Assembly: GCF_900109465.1 (NCBI RefSeq)
Contig: NZ_FOAZ01000003.1
Span: forward strand, 310,001-374,000
Source: Streptacidiphilus jiangxiensis
GTDB lineage: Bacteria > Actinomycetota > Actinomycetes > Streptomycetales > Streptomycetaceae
DNA: 64,000 nt
Direction of reading: 5' to 3'
The notes beneath the pieces were generated by a model that was not told the DNA's origin, did no database searches, and saw only the letters and a program-made list of their open reading frames with translations. Positions 1-8,261 of the stretch are shown here, one piece after another; the first letter of the stretch is position 1; every line of letters starts with the position of its first letter. A program made the position numbers and the translations under genes.

Positions 1-1263
1 ACCGGCCAGGCCTTCGGTATGGCCTTCCAGGCCGGTGGCCCGCACGCGCAGGACCGCGGCCTGGAGGCCGTGGCCGCCGCCTTCGTCGAGCAGACGAAGA
101 TCCCCGCCAAGGCCAACTGGACCAAGCCCCAGGGCAAGCGGGACCCGTTGCAGATGGAGAAGGAGTTCCTGGTCCGTCCGCGCGGCGTCGGCCTGGTCAT
201 CGGGTGCAACACCTTCCCGACCTGGAACGGCTTCCCGGGCTTCTTCGCCTCCCTGGCGACCGGCAACACCGTTGTCGTGAAGCCGCACCCCCGCGCGATC
301 CTGCCGCTCGCGCTCACCGTCGAGATCGCCCGTGACGTCCTCACCGAGGCCGGGTTCGACGCGGACGTCGTCCAGCTCGCGCCGGAGCAGCCCGGTGAGG
401 GCCTCGCCAAGACGCTGGCGACGCGGCCCGAGGTCGCGATCATCGACTACACCGGCTCGACCGCCTTCGGTGACTGGCTGGAGGAGAACGCCCGCCAGGC
501 GCTCGTCTACACCGAGAAGGCCGGCGTCAACACCGTCCTGGTCGAGTCGACCGACAACTACGCCGCCGCGCTGGGCAACCTGGCGTTCAGCCTCTCCCTC
601 TACAGCGGCCAGATGTGCACCACGCCGCAGAACCTGCTGATCCCGCGCGCGGGTATCGCCACCGACCAGGGCAGCAAGTCCTTCGCCGAGGTCGTCGCGG
701 ACCTGTCGACGGCCGTCGGCCGGCTGCTCTCGGACGACGCGAAGGCGTCCCAGCTGCTGGGCGCCGTGGTGAACCCGGGCGTGCTGCAGCGGATCGAGCG
801 CGCGGAGAAGGGCGAGCTCGGTGAGCTGGCGCTGGCCCCGCGCGCGGTGGTGAGTCCGGAGTTCCCGGAGGCCGTCATCCGCACGCCCGCGCTGGTGACC
901 CTGGATGCGGCCAAGGACGAGCTGCCGGGTGAGTGCTTCGGCCCGGTGGCGTTCGCCATCGCCGTGGACTCCGCCGCCCACGGCGTGGAGCTGCTGGCCG
1001 AGACCGTCCGCACCCGTGGTGCGATGTCGGCCGCCGCGTACACGACCTCGCCCGAGGTCGAGGGCGCCGTCGTCGACGCGGCCGTGGACGCCGGCGTCTC
1101 GCTCTCGCTCAACCTGACCGGCCAGGTCTTCGTGAACCAGACCGCGGCCTTCTCCGATCTGCACGGCACGGGCGCGAACCCGGCCGCGAACGCGGCCTAC
1201 ACCGACGCCGCCTTCGTCGCGAGCCGTTTCCGCGTGATGGAGGTCCGCCGCCACAACGGCTGA
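1..1263 (+). CDS. paaN: PaaN-type aldehyde dehydrogenase, 3' part (phenylacetic acid degradation)
   Basis: Open at the left edge: the frame runs from base 1 to a TGA, so the N-terminus is outside the window. The 420 visible residues carry the aldehyde dehydrogenase fold. A cofactor-binding stretch with GVGLVIGCNTFPTWNG lies early, the IDYTGSTAFGDW Rossmann segment near residue 150, and the nucleophilic cysteine sits in YSGQMCTTPQN near residue 210. The combination and the C-terminal FVNQTAAFSDLHGTG segment match the PaaN (second subfamily) proteins of actinobacteria, assigned to ring-cleavage product oxidation in phenylacetate catabolism. No other paa gene is present in the window, so the pathway link rests on family membership only. 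A strong hairpin follows the stop. Confidence 0.85.
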   Translation, partial: TGQAFGMAFQAGGPHAQDRGLEAVAAAFVEQTKIPAKANWTKPQGKRDPLQMEKEFLVRPRGVGLVIGCNTFPTWNGFPGFFASLATGNTVVVKPHPRAILPLALTVEIARDVLTEAGFDADVVQLAPEQPGEGLAKTLATRPEVAIIDYTGSTAFGDWLEENARQALVYTEKAGVNTVLVESTDNYAAALGNLAFSLSLYSGQMCTTPQNLLIPRAGIATDQGSKSFAEVVADLSTAVGRLLSDDAKASQLLGAVVNPGVLQRIERAEKGELGELALAPRAVVSPEFPEAVIRTPALVTLDAAKDELPGECFGPVAFAIAVDSAAHGVELLAETVRTRGAMSAAAYTTSPEVEGAVVDAAVDAGVSLSLNLTGQVFVNQTAAFSDLHGTGANPAANAAYTDAAFVASRFRVMEVRRHNG

Positions 1264-1290
1264 GCCGCCTAAATCCCCACGAGATTCGTA

Positions 1291-1323
1291 CGGGGCCGTC
1301 CAGGATTTTCCTGGGCGGCCCCG
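1291..1323 (+). terminator. Hairpin terminator after paaN
   Basis: A 13-bp stem (1292-1304 with 1310-1322, one G-T wobble) with a 5-base loop lies 28 bases after the paaN stop. The 260 bases that follow up to potD hold no gene. They include an AT-richer patch around 1440-1465 that probably contains the pot promoter, but I could not fix -35/-10 boxes. Confidence 0.7.
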
Positions 1324-1583
1324 CTGCGTTCCAGTGGCACGGGTGTAGGTGTTCTGTTGCGCCTTTTACAGGCTGTAGGTGGCCGAAGTGGTGCCGAATC
1401 ACTCAGGGTAAGCGGTGGTGCGGATCACGTTGCGACCGCAAGGTTTTGATAACAATTCTGCCCTCAAGTCGGCTTCGGGGCATGGAATCCGCAGCTCAGG
1501 ACCCTTACTGTCGGTCCCCATCGTGATCGTCGGAAAGGACCTCGGACCGCCCTCGCGTCTTTGAGAAAGGCACTCCCCCGAAC

Positions 1584-2843
1584 ATGACGCCCCCGAACAT
1601 GACGGACGCCAGCTTTTTTGAGCTCTCGCGCTACACGAATCGCACCAGGCTGACATCGACGGCTCGCCGCATGAGCCGTCGTTCGCTGCTGCGCGGCGCG
1701 ATGGCCGGCGGGATCGCCGTGGCGGGCGCGAGTGCGCTCTCCGCGTGCGGTGTCCAAGGCCATGTTGTGCCGCCCGGGTCCAAGGACACCGGCCAGGCCG
1801 GGCACGACTACTCGGACGTCGAGAAGCAGGTCGTCTTCGCCAACTGGCCGGCCTACATCGACGTCGACCCGAAGAACCAGAGCAAGCGGCCCACGCTGGA
1901 CGCCTTCACCAAGCAGACCGGGATCCAGGTCCAGTACCTGGAGATCATCAACGACAACAACGACTGGTACACCAAGGTCGACCCGTCGCTGGTCAAGGGC
2001 ATAGACACCGGCTACGACATCATGGTCGTCTCCGACTACATGGTGGCCAAGTACCGGAACTACGACTACATCCAGACCCTGGACCTCGCCAACATCCCGA
2101 ACCACTCCAAGCTGCTGCCGAGCGTCCTGCACGACCCGACCGACCCGGGCCGTCTGCACTCCATCCCGTGGGCCTACGGCTACACGACCATCGCGTACAA
2201 CAACAAGCTGGTGAAGCAGCCGATCAACTCGATCGCCGAGCTGTTCACCCGGCCCGACCTCAAGGGCAAGGTCTCCCTCTTCTCGGAGATGGAGGACACC
2301 GTCGCGATGTCCCTGCTCGCGCAGGGGCTGGACCCGGAGCACTTCACGGACGCGCAGTTCAACCAGGCGCTGGAGTACATCCGCCGGGCCAAGGACGCCG
2401 GCCAGATCCGCGCCTTCACCGGGAACGACTACCTGAGCGACTTCCAGCAGGGCAACACCGCCGTGACGATGGCCTACTCCGGCGACGTCGCCCAGCTGGG
2501 CAAGGACTACCTGGTGACGGTGGACCTGCCCAAGGAGGGCCTGCTCGCCTGGTCCGACAACTGCGTCATCCCCAACTTCGCGCGGCACAAGAAGAACGCC
2601 GAGCGGCTGCTCAACTACTACCTGCAGCCCGACGTCGCCGCCCAGCTGACCGACTACATCGACTACATCCCCTCGGTCGACGGCGCCGTCGCCGCCCTGC
2701 AGCAGCTCGACTCGGCGGCTGCCGCGGTCCCGCTGATCGTGCCGACCAAGGAGATGGAGGCGAAGGCGCGCGGCTTCATGGCGCTCAGCGTCGCCCAGTT
2801 GAACGACTACACCAGCCGCTTCCAGCAGATCACCGGCCAGTAG
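1584..2843 (+). CDS. potD: Polyamine-type ABC transporter substrate-binding lipoprotein (PotD family)
   Basis: 419 residues. A long N-terminal lead precedes a twin-arginine signal (SRRSLLRG at 31-38), a hydrophobic stretch and a lipobox ending at Cys55 (ALSAC), so it should be exported by Tat and lipid-anchored. The mature part begins with the FANWPAYID segment typical of spermidine/putrescine-binding proteins, and DIMVVSDYM and IPWAYGYTTIAYN follow as in PotD. First gene of potD-A-B-C; spacing to potA is 28 bases. The start is the ATG at 1584 with GAGAAAGG upstream; an in-frame ATG at 1599 is possible. The substrate is inferred from the family: a putrescine or spermidine role is likely, but other small amines cannot be excluded. 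Confidence 0.88.
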   Translation: MTPPNMTDASFFELSRYTNRTRLTSTARRMSRRSLLRGAMAGGIAVAGASALSACGVQGHVVPPGSKDTGQAGHDYSDVEKQVVFANWPAYIDVDPKNQSKRPTLDAFTKQTGIQVQYLEIINDNNDWYTKVDPSLVKGIDTGYDIMVVSDYMVAKYRNYDYIQTLDLANIPNHSKLLPSVLHDPTDPGRLHSIPWAYGYTTIAYNNKLVKQPINSIAELFTRPDLKGKVSLFSEMEDTVAMSLLAQGLDPEHFTDAQFNQALEYIRRAKDAGQIRAFTGNDYLSDFQQGNTAVTMAYSGDVAQLGKDYLVTVDLPKEGLLAWSDNCVIPNFARHKKNAERLLNYYLQPDVAAQLTDYIDYIPSVDGAVAALQQLDSAAAAVPLIVPTKEMEAKARGFMALSVAQLNDYTSRFQQITGQ

Positions 2844-2871
2844 TCCCCCGCCCACGGAGAGAAGAGTTCCG

Positions 2872-4026
2872 ATGAGTTCCCACGACGTACTCGGCCGCAC
2901 CGAGGGCGGAGACCTCCGCCTGGTCGGCCTCACCAAGCGCTACGGCTCCTTCACCGCGGTGGACGACCTGAGTCTGACGATCCCCCAGGGATCGTTCTTC
3001 GCCCTGCTGGGGGCGTCCGGCTGTGGCAAGACCACGACGCTGCGCATGATCTCGGGTCTGGAGGACCCGACGATCGGTCAGATCCACCTGGGCGATCAGG
3101 AGGTCACCGACCTCAAGCCGTACCGCCGCCCGGTCAACACGGTGTTCCAGAACTACGCGCTCTTCCCGCACCTGGACATCTACGAGAACGTGGCCTTCGG
3201 CCTGCGTCGCCGTGGCGTCAAGGACGTCAAGACCGCTGTCGTCGACATGCTGAACCTGGTCGAGCTGGGCCACCTGGCCAAGCGCAAGCCCACCCAGCTG
3301 TCCGGCGGTCAGCAGCAGCGCATCGCGCTGGCCCGCGCCCTGATCAACCAGCCGCAGGTGCTGCTGCTGGACGAGCCGCTGGGCGCGCTGGACCTCAAGC
3401 TCCGCCGCCAGATGCAGATCGAGCTCAAGCGCATCCAGACCGAGGTCGGCCTCACCTTCGTGCACGTGACGCACGACCAGGAGGAGGCCATGACCATGGC
3501 CGACACCATCGCGGTCATGAACCACGGCCGGATCGAGCAGCTCGGCTCCCCCGCCGAGCTGTACGAGAACCCGGCGACCACCTTCGTCGCCAACTTCCTC
3601 GGCCAGTCCAACCTGATCCAGGCCGCGGTCGAGGGCGAGACGGACGGCGTGGTCACCGTCTCCGCGCACGGCCAGCAGCTGAAGCTCGACGCCAAGCGCT
3701 GCCGCTCCACCAGCGGCAAGATCATCCTGGGTGTCCGTCCGGAGAAGGTCCAGATCGCCACCGACCGCGCCGACGTCCCGGCCGGCTTCAACGCGCTGAC
3801 CGGCGGCAAGGTCGTCGACACCAGCTTCATCGGCGTCTCCACCCAGTACCTGGTGCAGATGCCGTCCGGCGAGGAGCTCTCGGTCTTCGAGCAGAACACC
3901 GGCCGCACCATCCAGCGCCCCGGCACCGAGGTCGTCGTCTACTGGGACCCGAGCCAGGGCTTCGGCCTCGAGGGCACCCAGGACATCGAGGCCGGCGCCG
4001 ACGCGGACGAGGAGGCCGCGGCATGA
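2872..4026 (+). CDS. potA: ABC transporter ATP-binding protein (PotA family)
   Basis: 384 residues. Walker A GASGCGKT at 47-54, ABC signature LSGGQQQR at 143-150, Walker B with LLLDEP at 164-169, H-loop in THDQEEAMTMAD near 203, then a C-terminal TOBE-type regulatory domain (about 240-365) typical of polyamine and sulfate/iron importers. The acidic tail ends in DADEEAAA. A clear GGAGAG site precedes the ATG. Its stop overlaps the next ATG (ATGA), so it is translationally coupled to the permease. It powers the importer formed by the next two genes. Confidence 0.92.
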   Translation: MSSHDVLGRTEGGDLRLVGLTKRYGSFTAVDDLSLTIPQGSFFALLGASGCGKTTTLRMISGLEDPTIGQIHLGDQEVTDLKPYRRPVNTVFQNYALFPHLDIYENVAFGLRRRGVKDVKTAVVDMLNLVELGHLAKRKPTQLSGGQQQRIALARALINQPQVLLLDEPLGALDLKLRRQMQIELKRIQTEVGLTFVHVTHDQEEAMTMADTIAVMNHGRIEQLGSPAELYENPATTFVANFLGQSNLIQAAVEGETDGVVTVSAHGQQLKLDAKRCRSTSGKIILGVRPEKVQIATDRADVPAGFNALTGGKVVDTSFIGVSTQYLVQMPSGEELSVFEQNTGRTIQRPGTEVVVYWDPSQGFGLEGTQDIEAGADADEEAAA

Positions 4027-4946
4027 CGACTCTCACCGAGGCGCCCGCCCCGGTCGAGGAGCGCGCGCCGGAACGCAAGCCCCGCCGCAACTTCACCCCG
4101 TGGGCCCTGCTGCTCCCCGGCCTGCTCTGGCTGACCGTCTTCTTCCTGGTCCCGATCCTCACCTCGGTCTCGGCCTCGGTGCAGACGGGCAACTACGACG
4201 ACGGCTTCAAGCTGACCTGGCACTTCGCCAACTACAAGGACGCGCTGACCAAGTTCGGCCCGCAGTACTACCACTCGCTGGTGTACTCGCTGCTGACGAC
4301 GGTGTTCTGTCTGGCGCTGGCCTACCCCGTCGCCTACTTCATCGCCTTCAAGGGCGGCAGGTGGAAGACGCTGCTGATGGCCCTGGTCATCGTGCCGTCC
4401 TTCACCAGCTTCCTGATCCGCACGATCGCCTGGAAGACGATCCTCGCGGACAACGGCTCCGTGGTGCACGCCCTGAACGACCTGCACCTGCTGAAGATCA
4501 CGACGGCGCTCGGCTGGACCGTCGGCAACCACGTGCTGGCGAGCCCCGCCGCGGTGGTCTGCGGCATGGTCTACAACTTCCTGCCGTTCACGATCCTGCC
4601 GCTCTACACCTCGCTGGAGAAGATCGACCCGCGCCTGCACGAGGCCGGTGCCGACCTGTACTGCGGCCCGTTCCAGACCTGGCGCCGGGTCACCCTGCCG
4701 CTGTCGATGCCCGGCGTCATCGGCGGCACCCTGCTGACCTTCATTCCGGCGGTCGGCGACTACATCAACGCCCAGCTCCTGGGCAACCCGAACACGACGG
4801 TGGTCGGTCAGCGCATCGAGGACCTGTTCCTGCGCCAGTCTGACGGCTACCCGGTCGGCTCCGCGATGTCGGTCGTGATGATGGTCGGCACCCTCGTCAT
4901 CGTCATGACCTACATCTGGCGGGCCGGGACGGAGGACCTGCTCTAG
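4023..4946 (+). CDS. potB: ABC transporter permease (PotB family)
   Basis: 307 residues with about six hydrophobic segments after a basic cytoplasmic N-terminus (ERKPRRN). The EAA loop that docks on the ATPase is visible as EAGADLYCGPFQTWRRVTLP around 204-223. It is the first of the two membrane subunits of the polyamine-type importer. Start ATG overlaps the potA stop. Length is normal for PotB. Confidence 0.9.
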   Translation: MTTLTEAPAPVEERAPERKPRRNFTPWALLLPGLLWLTVFFLVPILTSVSASVQTGNYDDGFKLTWHFANYKDALTKFGPQYYHSLVYSLLTTVFCLALAYPVAYFIAFKGGRWKTLLMALVIVPSFTSFLIRTIAWKTILADNGSVVHALNDLHLLKITTALGWTVGNHVLASPAAVVCGMVYNFLPFTILPLYTSLEKIDPRLHEAGADLYCGPFQTWRRVTLPLSMPGVIGGTLLTFIPAVGDYINAQLLGNPNTTVVGQRIEDLFLRQSDGYPVGSAMSVVMMVGTLVIVMTYIWRAGTEDLL

Positions 4947-5818
4947 TGGCTACCCAGACCATCTCCGCCCCCGCTCCCGCGGACGGCTCGGCCCCCCTCA
5001 AGGTGCGCCGCAAGAGCCCGCTCGCCTGGGCGAAGCAGCACGTCCTGCTGGCCGTCACCTTCGTGGTGTTCGTCTTCATGCTGCTGCCGAACGCCGTCAT
5101 CCTGTGGATGTCGTTCAACCAGCCCGACGGCAAGTTCAACTACACCTGGAACAAGTTCTCCCTCGACGCGTGGAAGAACCCCTGCTCCAACAGCACGATG
5201 TGTCACAGCATCGGGCTGTCGCTCGAGATCGGCGTCGTCGCGACGATCATCGCCACCATCCTCGGCACGATGATCTCCTTCGCGATGGTCCGCCACCGCT
5301 TCAAGGCGCGCAGCGGCATCAACGCGCTGCTCTTCCTGCCGATGGCCGCCCCCGAGGTGGTCATGGGAGCGACGCTGGCGGCGCTGTTCTTCAACACCAT
5401 CGGCCCCGGCGCGATGGGCTTCTGGACGATCACCATCGCCCACGTGATGTTCTGCATCTCGTACGTCGTGGTGACGGTCAAGTCCCGCCTGGCGGGCATG
5501 GACCCGACGCTGGAGCGGGCGGCGGAGGACCTCTACGCCACGCCGACCCAGACGTTCATGAAGGTCACCCTGCCGCTGGTCGCCCCCGGCATCGGCGCGG
5601 CCGCGCTGCTCGCCTTCGCGATCTCGATCGACGACTACATCATCACGGTCTTCACCGCAGGCAACTCGGAGACCTTCCCGATGTACATCTTCGGCTCGGT
5701 GCAGCGCGCCTACCCGGCGCAGATCGACGTCATCGGCTCGCTGATGCTGCTCGGCACGATGACCGTGATCGCGGTCTCGCAGATCCTCAACCAGATGCGG
5801 ACCTCGCGGAAGAAGTAA
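4946..5818 (+). CDS. potC: ABC transporter permease (PotC family)
   Basis: 290 residues, six predicted membrane segments. The EAA loop reads ERAAEDLYATPTQTFMKVTLP near 190-210. The GTG start shares one base with the TAG of potB, so it is probably made by coupled translation. Second membrane subunit of the importer and last gene of the operon; a perfect hairpin follows 18 bases downstream. Confidence 0.9.
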   Translation: MATQTISAPAPADGSAPLKVRRKSPLAWAKQHVLLAVTFVVFVFMLLPNAVILWMSFNQPDGKFNYTWNKFSLDAWKNPCSNSTMCHSIGLSLEIGVVATIIATILGTMISFAMVRHRFKARSGINALLFLPMAAPEVVMGATLAALFFNTIGPGAMGFWTITIAHVMFCISYVVVTVKSRLAGMDPTLERAAEDLYATPTQTFMKVTLPLVAPGIGAAALLAFAISIDDYIITVFTAGNSETFPMYIFGSVQRAYPAQIDVIGSLMLLGTMTVIAVSQILNQMRTSRKK

Positions 5819-5835
5819 CCCGCCGAGAACCGCTG

Positions 5836-5871
5836 AGCGCCCTGCCCGGAACCCCCGCCGGGCAGGGCGCT
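5836..5871 (+). terminator. Terminator of the pot operon
   Basis: Perfect 14-bp inverted repeat (5836-5849 with 5858-5871) around an 8-base loop, just after potC and just before the methyltransferase start at 5886. Confidence 0.85.
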
Positions 5872-5885
5872 CTAGGCTTTTCCGC

Positions 5886-6608
5886 GTGATCGAAGAACGC
5901 TGGGCCGAGCTTGTCTCTCTCGACGATGTGGTGCTGCTGGAGGGCTTCCACGCCCTGAAGCACGCGCTGCGCTTCGGCGCGGCAGTGCCGTTGGTGGTGA
6001 CGTCCGACCCGGCGGGGCTCGCTCGGTTGGCCGCCGACCTGGCCCCTGACCTCGGCGTCGTGGACGCGGTGCCGGTCTCCGCCGAGGTCCTGCGACGTCT
6101 GGTTCCCCGCCCGCATCCGACGGGCGTCGCAGCGCTGGCCCTCCGTCCACAGCCTGTGGACAACGTTCCGCGCTCTGCTCCGACCGTCGTCCTGGAGAAC
6201 CCGCGCAACCTCGGCAACATCGGCGCGGTGGTGCGCCTCGCTGCGGGCTTCGGCGCGTCGGGCGTCCTGACGACGGGCGATGTGGACCCCTGGCACCCGA
6301 CCGTGGTGCGGGGCGCGGCCGGCCTCCACTTCGCCACCTCCGTGGCGCGCACGTCGCTGGACGCGCTGCCGCCGGGCCCGGTTTTCGCGCTGGACCCGGA
6401 GGGGGTCTCGATCCACGACGTCACCTTTCCGGATGACGCGGTGCTGGTTTTCGGCTCCGAGCGGCACGGGGTGACGGATGATGCGAAGGGGATAGCCACC
6501 TGCACTGTGGCTATCCCCATGCGTCCTCAGGTCTCCAGCTTCAACCTCGCCACGAGCGTGGGCATGGCGTTGTTCCACTGGCAAGGACGGTCATCCTTCC
6601 GTCAGTAG
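5886..6608 (+). CDS. SpoU/TrmH-family RNA 2'-O-methyltransferase
   Basis: 240 residues. The knotted SPOUT methyltransferase motifs are all present: motif 1 ENPRNLGNIGAVVR near 102-115, motif 2 LVFGSERHGV near 190-199, and motif 3 IPMRPQVSSFNLATSVG near 213-229, where SSFNLATS replaces the usual SLNVSVA. It should transfer methyl from SAM to a ribose in rRNA or tRNA; the N-terminal part gives no reliable target. GTG start at 5886. The 3' end overlaps the convergent BRO gene by seven bases. An unusual perfect 12-bp hairpin lies inside the coding sequence at 6488-6518. Confidence 0.85.
   Translation: MIEERWAELVSLDDVVLLEGFHALKHALRFGAAVPLVVTSDPAGLARLAADLAPDLGVVDAVPVSAEVLRRLVPRPHPTGVAALALRPQPVDNVPRSAPTVVLENPRNLGNIGAVVRLAAGFGASGVLTTGDVDPWHPTVVRGAAGLHFATSVARTSLDALPPGPVFALDPEGVSIHDVTFPDDAVLVFGSERHGVTDDAKGIATCTVAIPMRPQVSSFNLATSVGMALFHWQGRSSFRQ
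6488..6518. repeat. Perfect inverted repeat inside the methyltransferase gene
   Basis: GGGGATAGCCAC at 6488-6499 is matched exactly by its reverse complement at 6507-6518, with a 7-base loop. It codes for the residues just before motif 3, so the repeat is under protein constraint and may be coincidental, or it may be a late-CDS pause or attenuation element. Confidence 0.5.
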
Positions 6609-7414
6609 GCGGGACCGGCCGTCCCCAGCCTGTGGAGAACCTCGGCGATGTGCGCGGGCTTGCCGTGCAGTTGGGCTGCGCCGAGGTTGACGGTGATGTC
6701 GGCCTCGGGGAGCGGAGCGGTCTGGCGCAGCAGGTGCCTGACCATCGAGGTGTGCAGCAACCGCCGGCACGGTGGGTGGTGCGCGATGTGTCGCCTGATG
6801 CCCACGCGCTCCACCTCCGTGCAGAGGAAGTAGGGCCCGAAGGGCGGCTCCAACTCGTCCTCCCGGACGGGGGAGATGAGCCTCATGCGCCCGTGAGGGC
6901 AGTACACATGGCCGTCGTTGCGAACCTCGAAGGGCTGGTCGTCGACATCGATGCGCCGGTCGCCGACCGCCGGCGGCTCGAGATCGAGCGCCTCGGCGAA
7001 GGTCTCCGCCATGCGCTCGCGCACGGCGCCGAGGTCGGTGTCGGCGCGGCGGATGGAGGGGAGGAGTTCGCGGGTGAACCAGTCCTGGAAAGGCCGGGCG
7101 GTGGGCTTCCGGGAGCGCATGATGAGCGTGTAGAGGCCGCTCTCGTTCGTTGCCGTCATCCGGGGATTCCCGGTTGCGTACCCCTTCTCACCAGGGGTTT
7201 CGTGAGTTCCGTCGGTTGAACCGACAGAACTCTCCCGGACATCGACGGTGATCTTCTGGTCGGTGGCCAGCACGGATGCGGCCGTTCGCGTGTTGCGGAT
7301 CCCGAGAATTCGGCAGACGTCGCGGACGACGAACCAGGGCTCGCCGTCGATGAGCACGACGCGGATGGGCTGGCCCGTGGTCGGGAACTCGGTGTGCATC
7401 AGGTGGGTGTGCAT
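6602..7414 (-). CDS. BRO-N domain protein (second of a tandem pair)
   Basis: 270 residues. Residues 1-115 form a BRO N-terminal domain (IRVVLIDGEPWFVVRDVCRIL, then ESGLYTLIMRSRKPTARPFQDW), known as a DNA-binding module in phage antirepressors and also common on actinomycete chromosomes. A middle helix (ERMAETFAEAL) leads to a C-terminal region with CPHG, a later Cys and a VERVGI block. These Cys/His residues are conserved in its upstream paralogue and may bind metal. The ATG lies three bases after the upstream paralogue's stop, so both are co-transcribed. The function is unknown; a regulatory role is inferred from the domain. Confidence 0.75.
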   Translation of the reverse strand: MHTHLMHTEFPTTGQPIRVVLIDGEPWFVVRDVCRILGIRNTRTAASVLATDQKITVDVRESSVGSTDGTHETPGEKGYATGNPRMTATNESGLYTLIMRSRKPTARPFQDWFTRELLPSIRRADTDLGAVRERMAETFAEALDLEPPAVGDRRIDVDDQPFEVRNDGHVYCPHGRMRLISPVREDELEPPFGPYFLCTEVERVGIRRHIAHHPPCRRLLHTSMVRHLLRQTAPLPEADITVNLGAAQLHGKPAHIAEVLHRLGTAGPAY

Positions 7415-7417
7415 GGT

Positions 7418-8215
7418 CTAGCGAACCCCGTTCAGAACCGTGAGGACGTCGCGCGCCTCGCCGGCGATGACCACCACCAGCGAGCGCTGCGGCGGGACCG
7501 GTGCGGGCTCGGGCACCGGCGGCTGGAAGCTCGCGCGGGCGAGATCCGTGAGGCGGACCGGCGGGCAGGGACGGAAGGCCTTGCTGCCGAAGATCCCGAC
7601 CCGCTCGACGCGGGCACAGCGGAAGCGGGGGCCGTAGGGCGGGCCGTCGTCCTCGTCCAGGGCAGGGAAGACGGAGTCCATCGCGCCGTGCGGACAGTGC
7701 ACAGAGCCGTCGGGGTAGAGCTGGAACGTCTGGCCGAGCACCTCGAACGTGGCGACGGGCTCGGGCTCGGGGATCGGTGGGACCTCGCCGAGGTTCAACG
7801 CCTCGGCGAAGGTCTCCGCCATGCGCTCGCGCGCGGCGCCGAGGTTCGTGTCGCCGCGGCGGAGGGAGGGGAGGAGCTCGCGGGTGACCCAGTCCTGGAA
7901 GGGGCGGGCGGTGGGCTTGTCGGAGCGGAGGATCAGCCGGTAGAGGCCGCTCTCGCTGGCGACGTTGAGGTTGGGATTCCCTCCGCGAGGGGAACCGGCC
8001 TGACCAGCGCTTTCGGGGGTACCCGCAGACGCAGTGCGGGTATTGACGACCCGCACCTCGTCCGGCCTGAGGAGCTTGGTGGCCTCGGACGGGTGGGTCC
8101 GGCCGAGGATGCGGCAGACGTCCGCGACCACGAACCACGGCTCGTCGTCGATCAGGACGACCCGGATGCGCTGGCCCGTCGCGGGGAACTGCGTGTGCAA
8201 CATTCGCGTGTGCAT
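7418..8215 (-). CDS. BRO-N domain protein (first of a tandem pair)
   Basis: 265 residues, with the same three-part layout as its downstream neighbour: BRO-N domain (1-118, IRVVLIDDEPWFVVADVCRIL), ERMAETFAEAL helix, and a C-terminal block with DGSVHCPHG, GPRFRCARVERVGI and a later Cys. The N-terminal halves are very similar and the C-termini diverge, which indicates an old tandem duplication. The ATG at 8215 follows an AAGGG site. The gene begins 47 bases after the HTTM gene stop on the same strand and may be read from the DUF5819-HTTM promoter. No phage structural or integrase genes accompany the pair. Confidence 0.75.
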   Translation of the reverse strand: MHTRMLHTQFPATGQRIRVVLIDDEPWFVVADVCRILGRTHPSEATKLLRPDEVRVVNTRTASAGTPESAGQAGSPRGGNPNLNVASESGLYRLILRSDKPTARPFQDWVTRELLPSLRRGDTNLGAARERMAETFAEALNLGEVPPIPEPEPVATFEVLGQTFQLYPDGSVHCPHGAMDSVFPALDEDDGPPYGPRFRCARVERVGIFGSKAFRPCPPVRLTDLARASFQPPVPEPAPVPPQRSLVVVIAGEARDVLTVLNGVR

Positions 8216-8261
8216 GACGCGCCCTTTCGGGTGGGTGACAAAGCGTCCTGCACAACGCGGG

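Noticed and set aside
6602-8215. Prophage remnant
   Set aside because: BRO-N proteins alone are not enough; no integrase, structural genes or attachment repeats are near.
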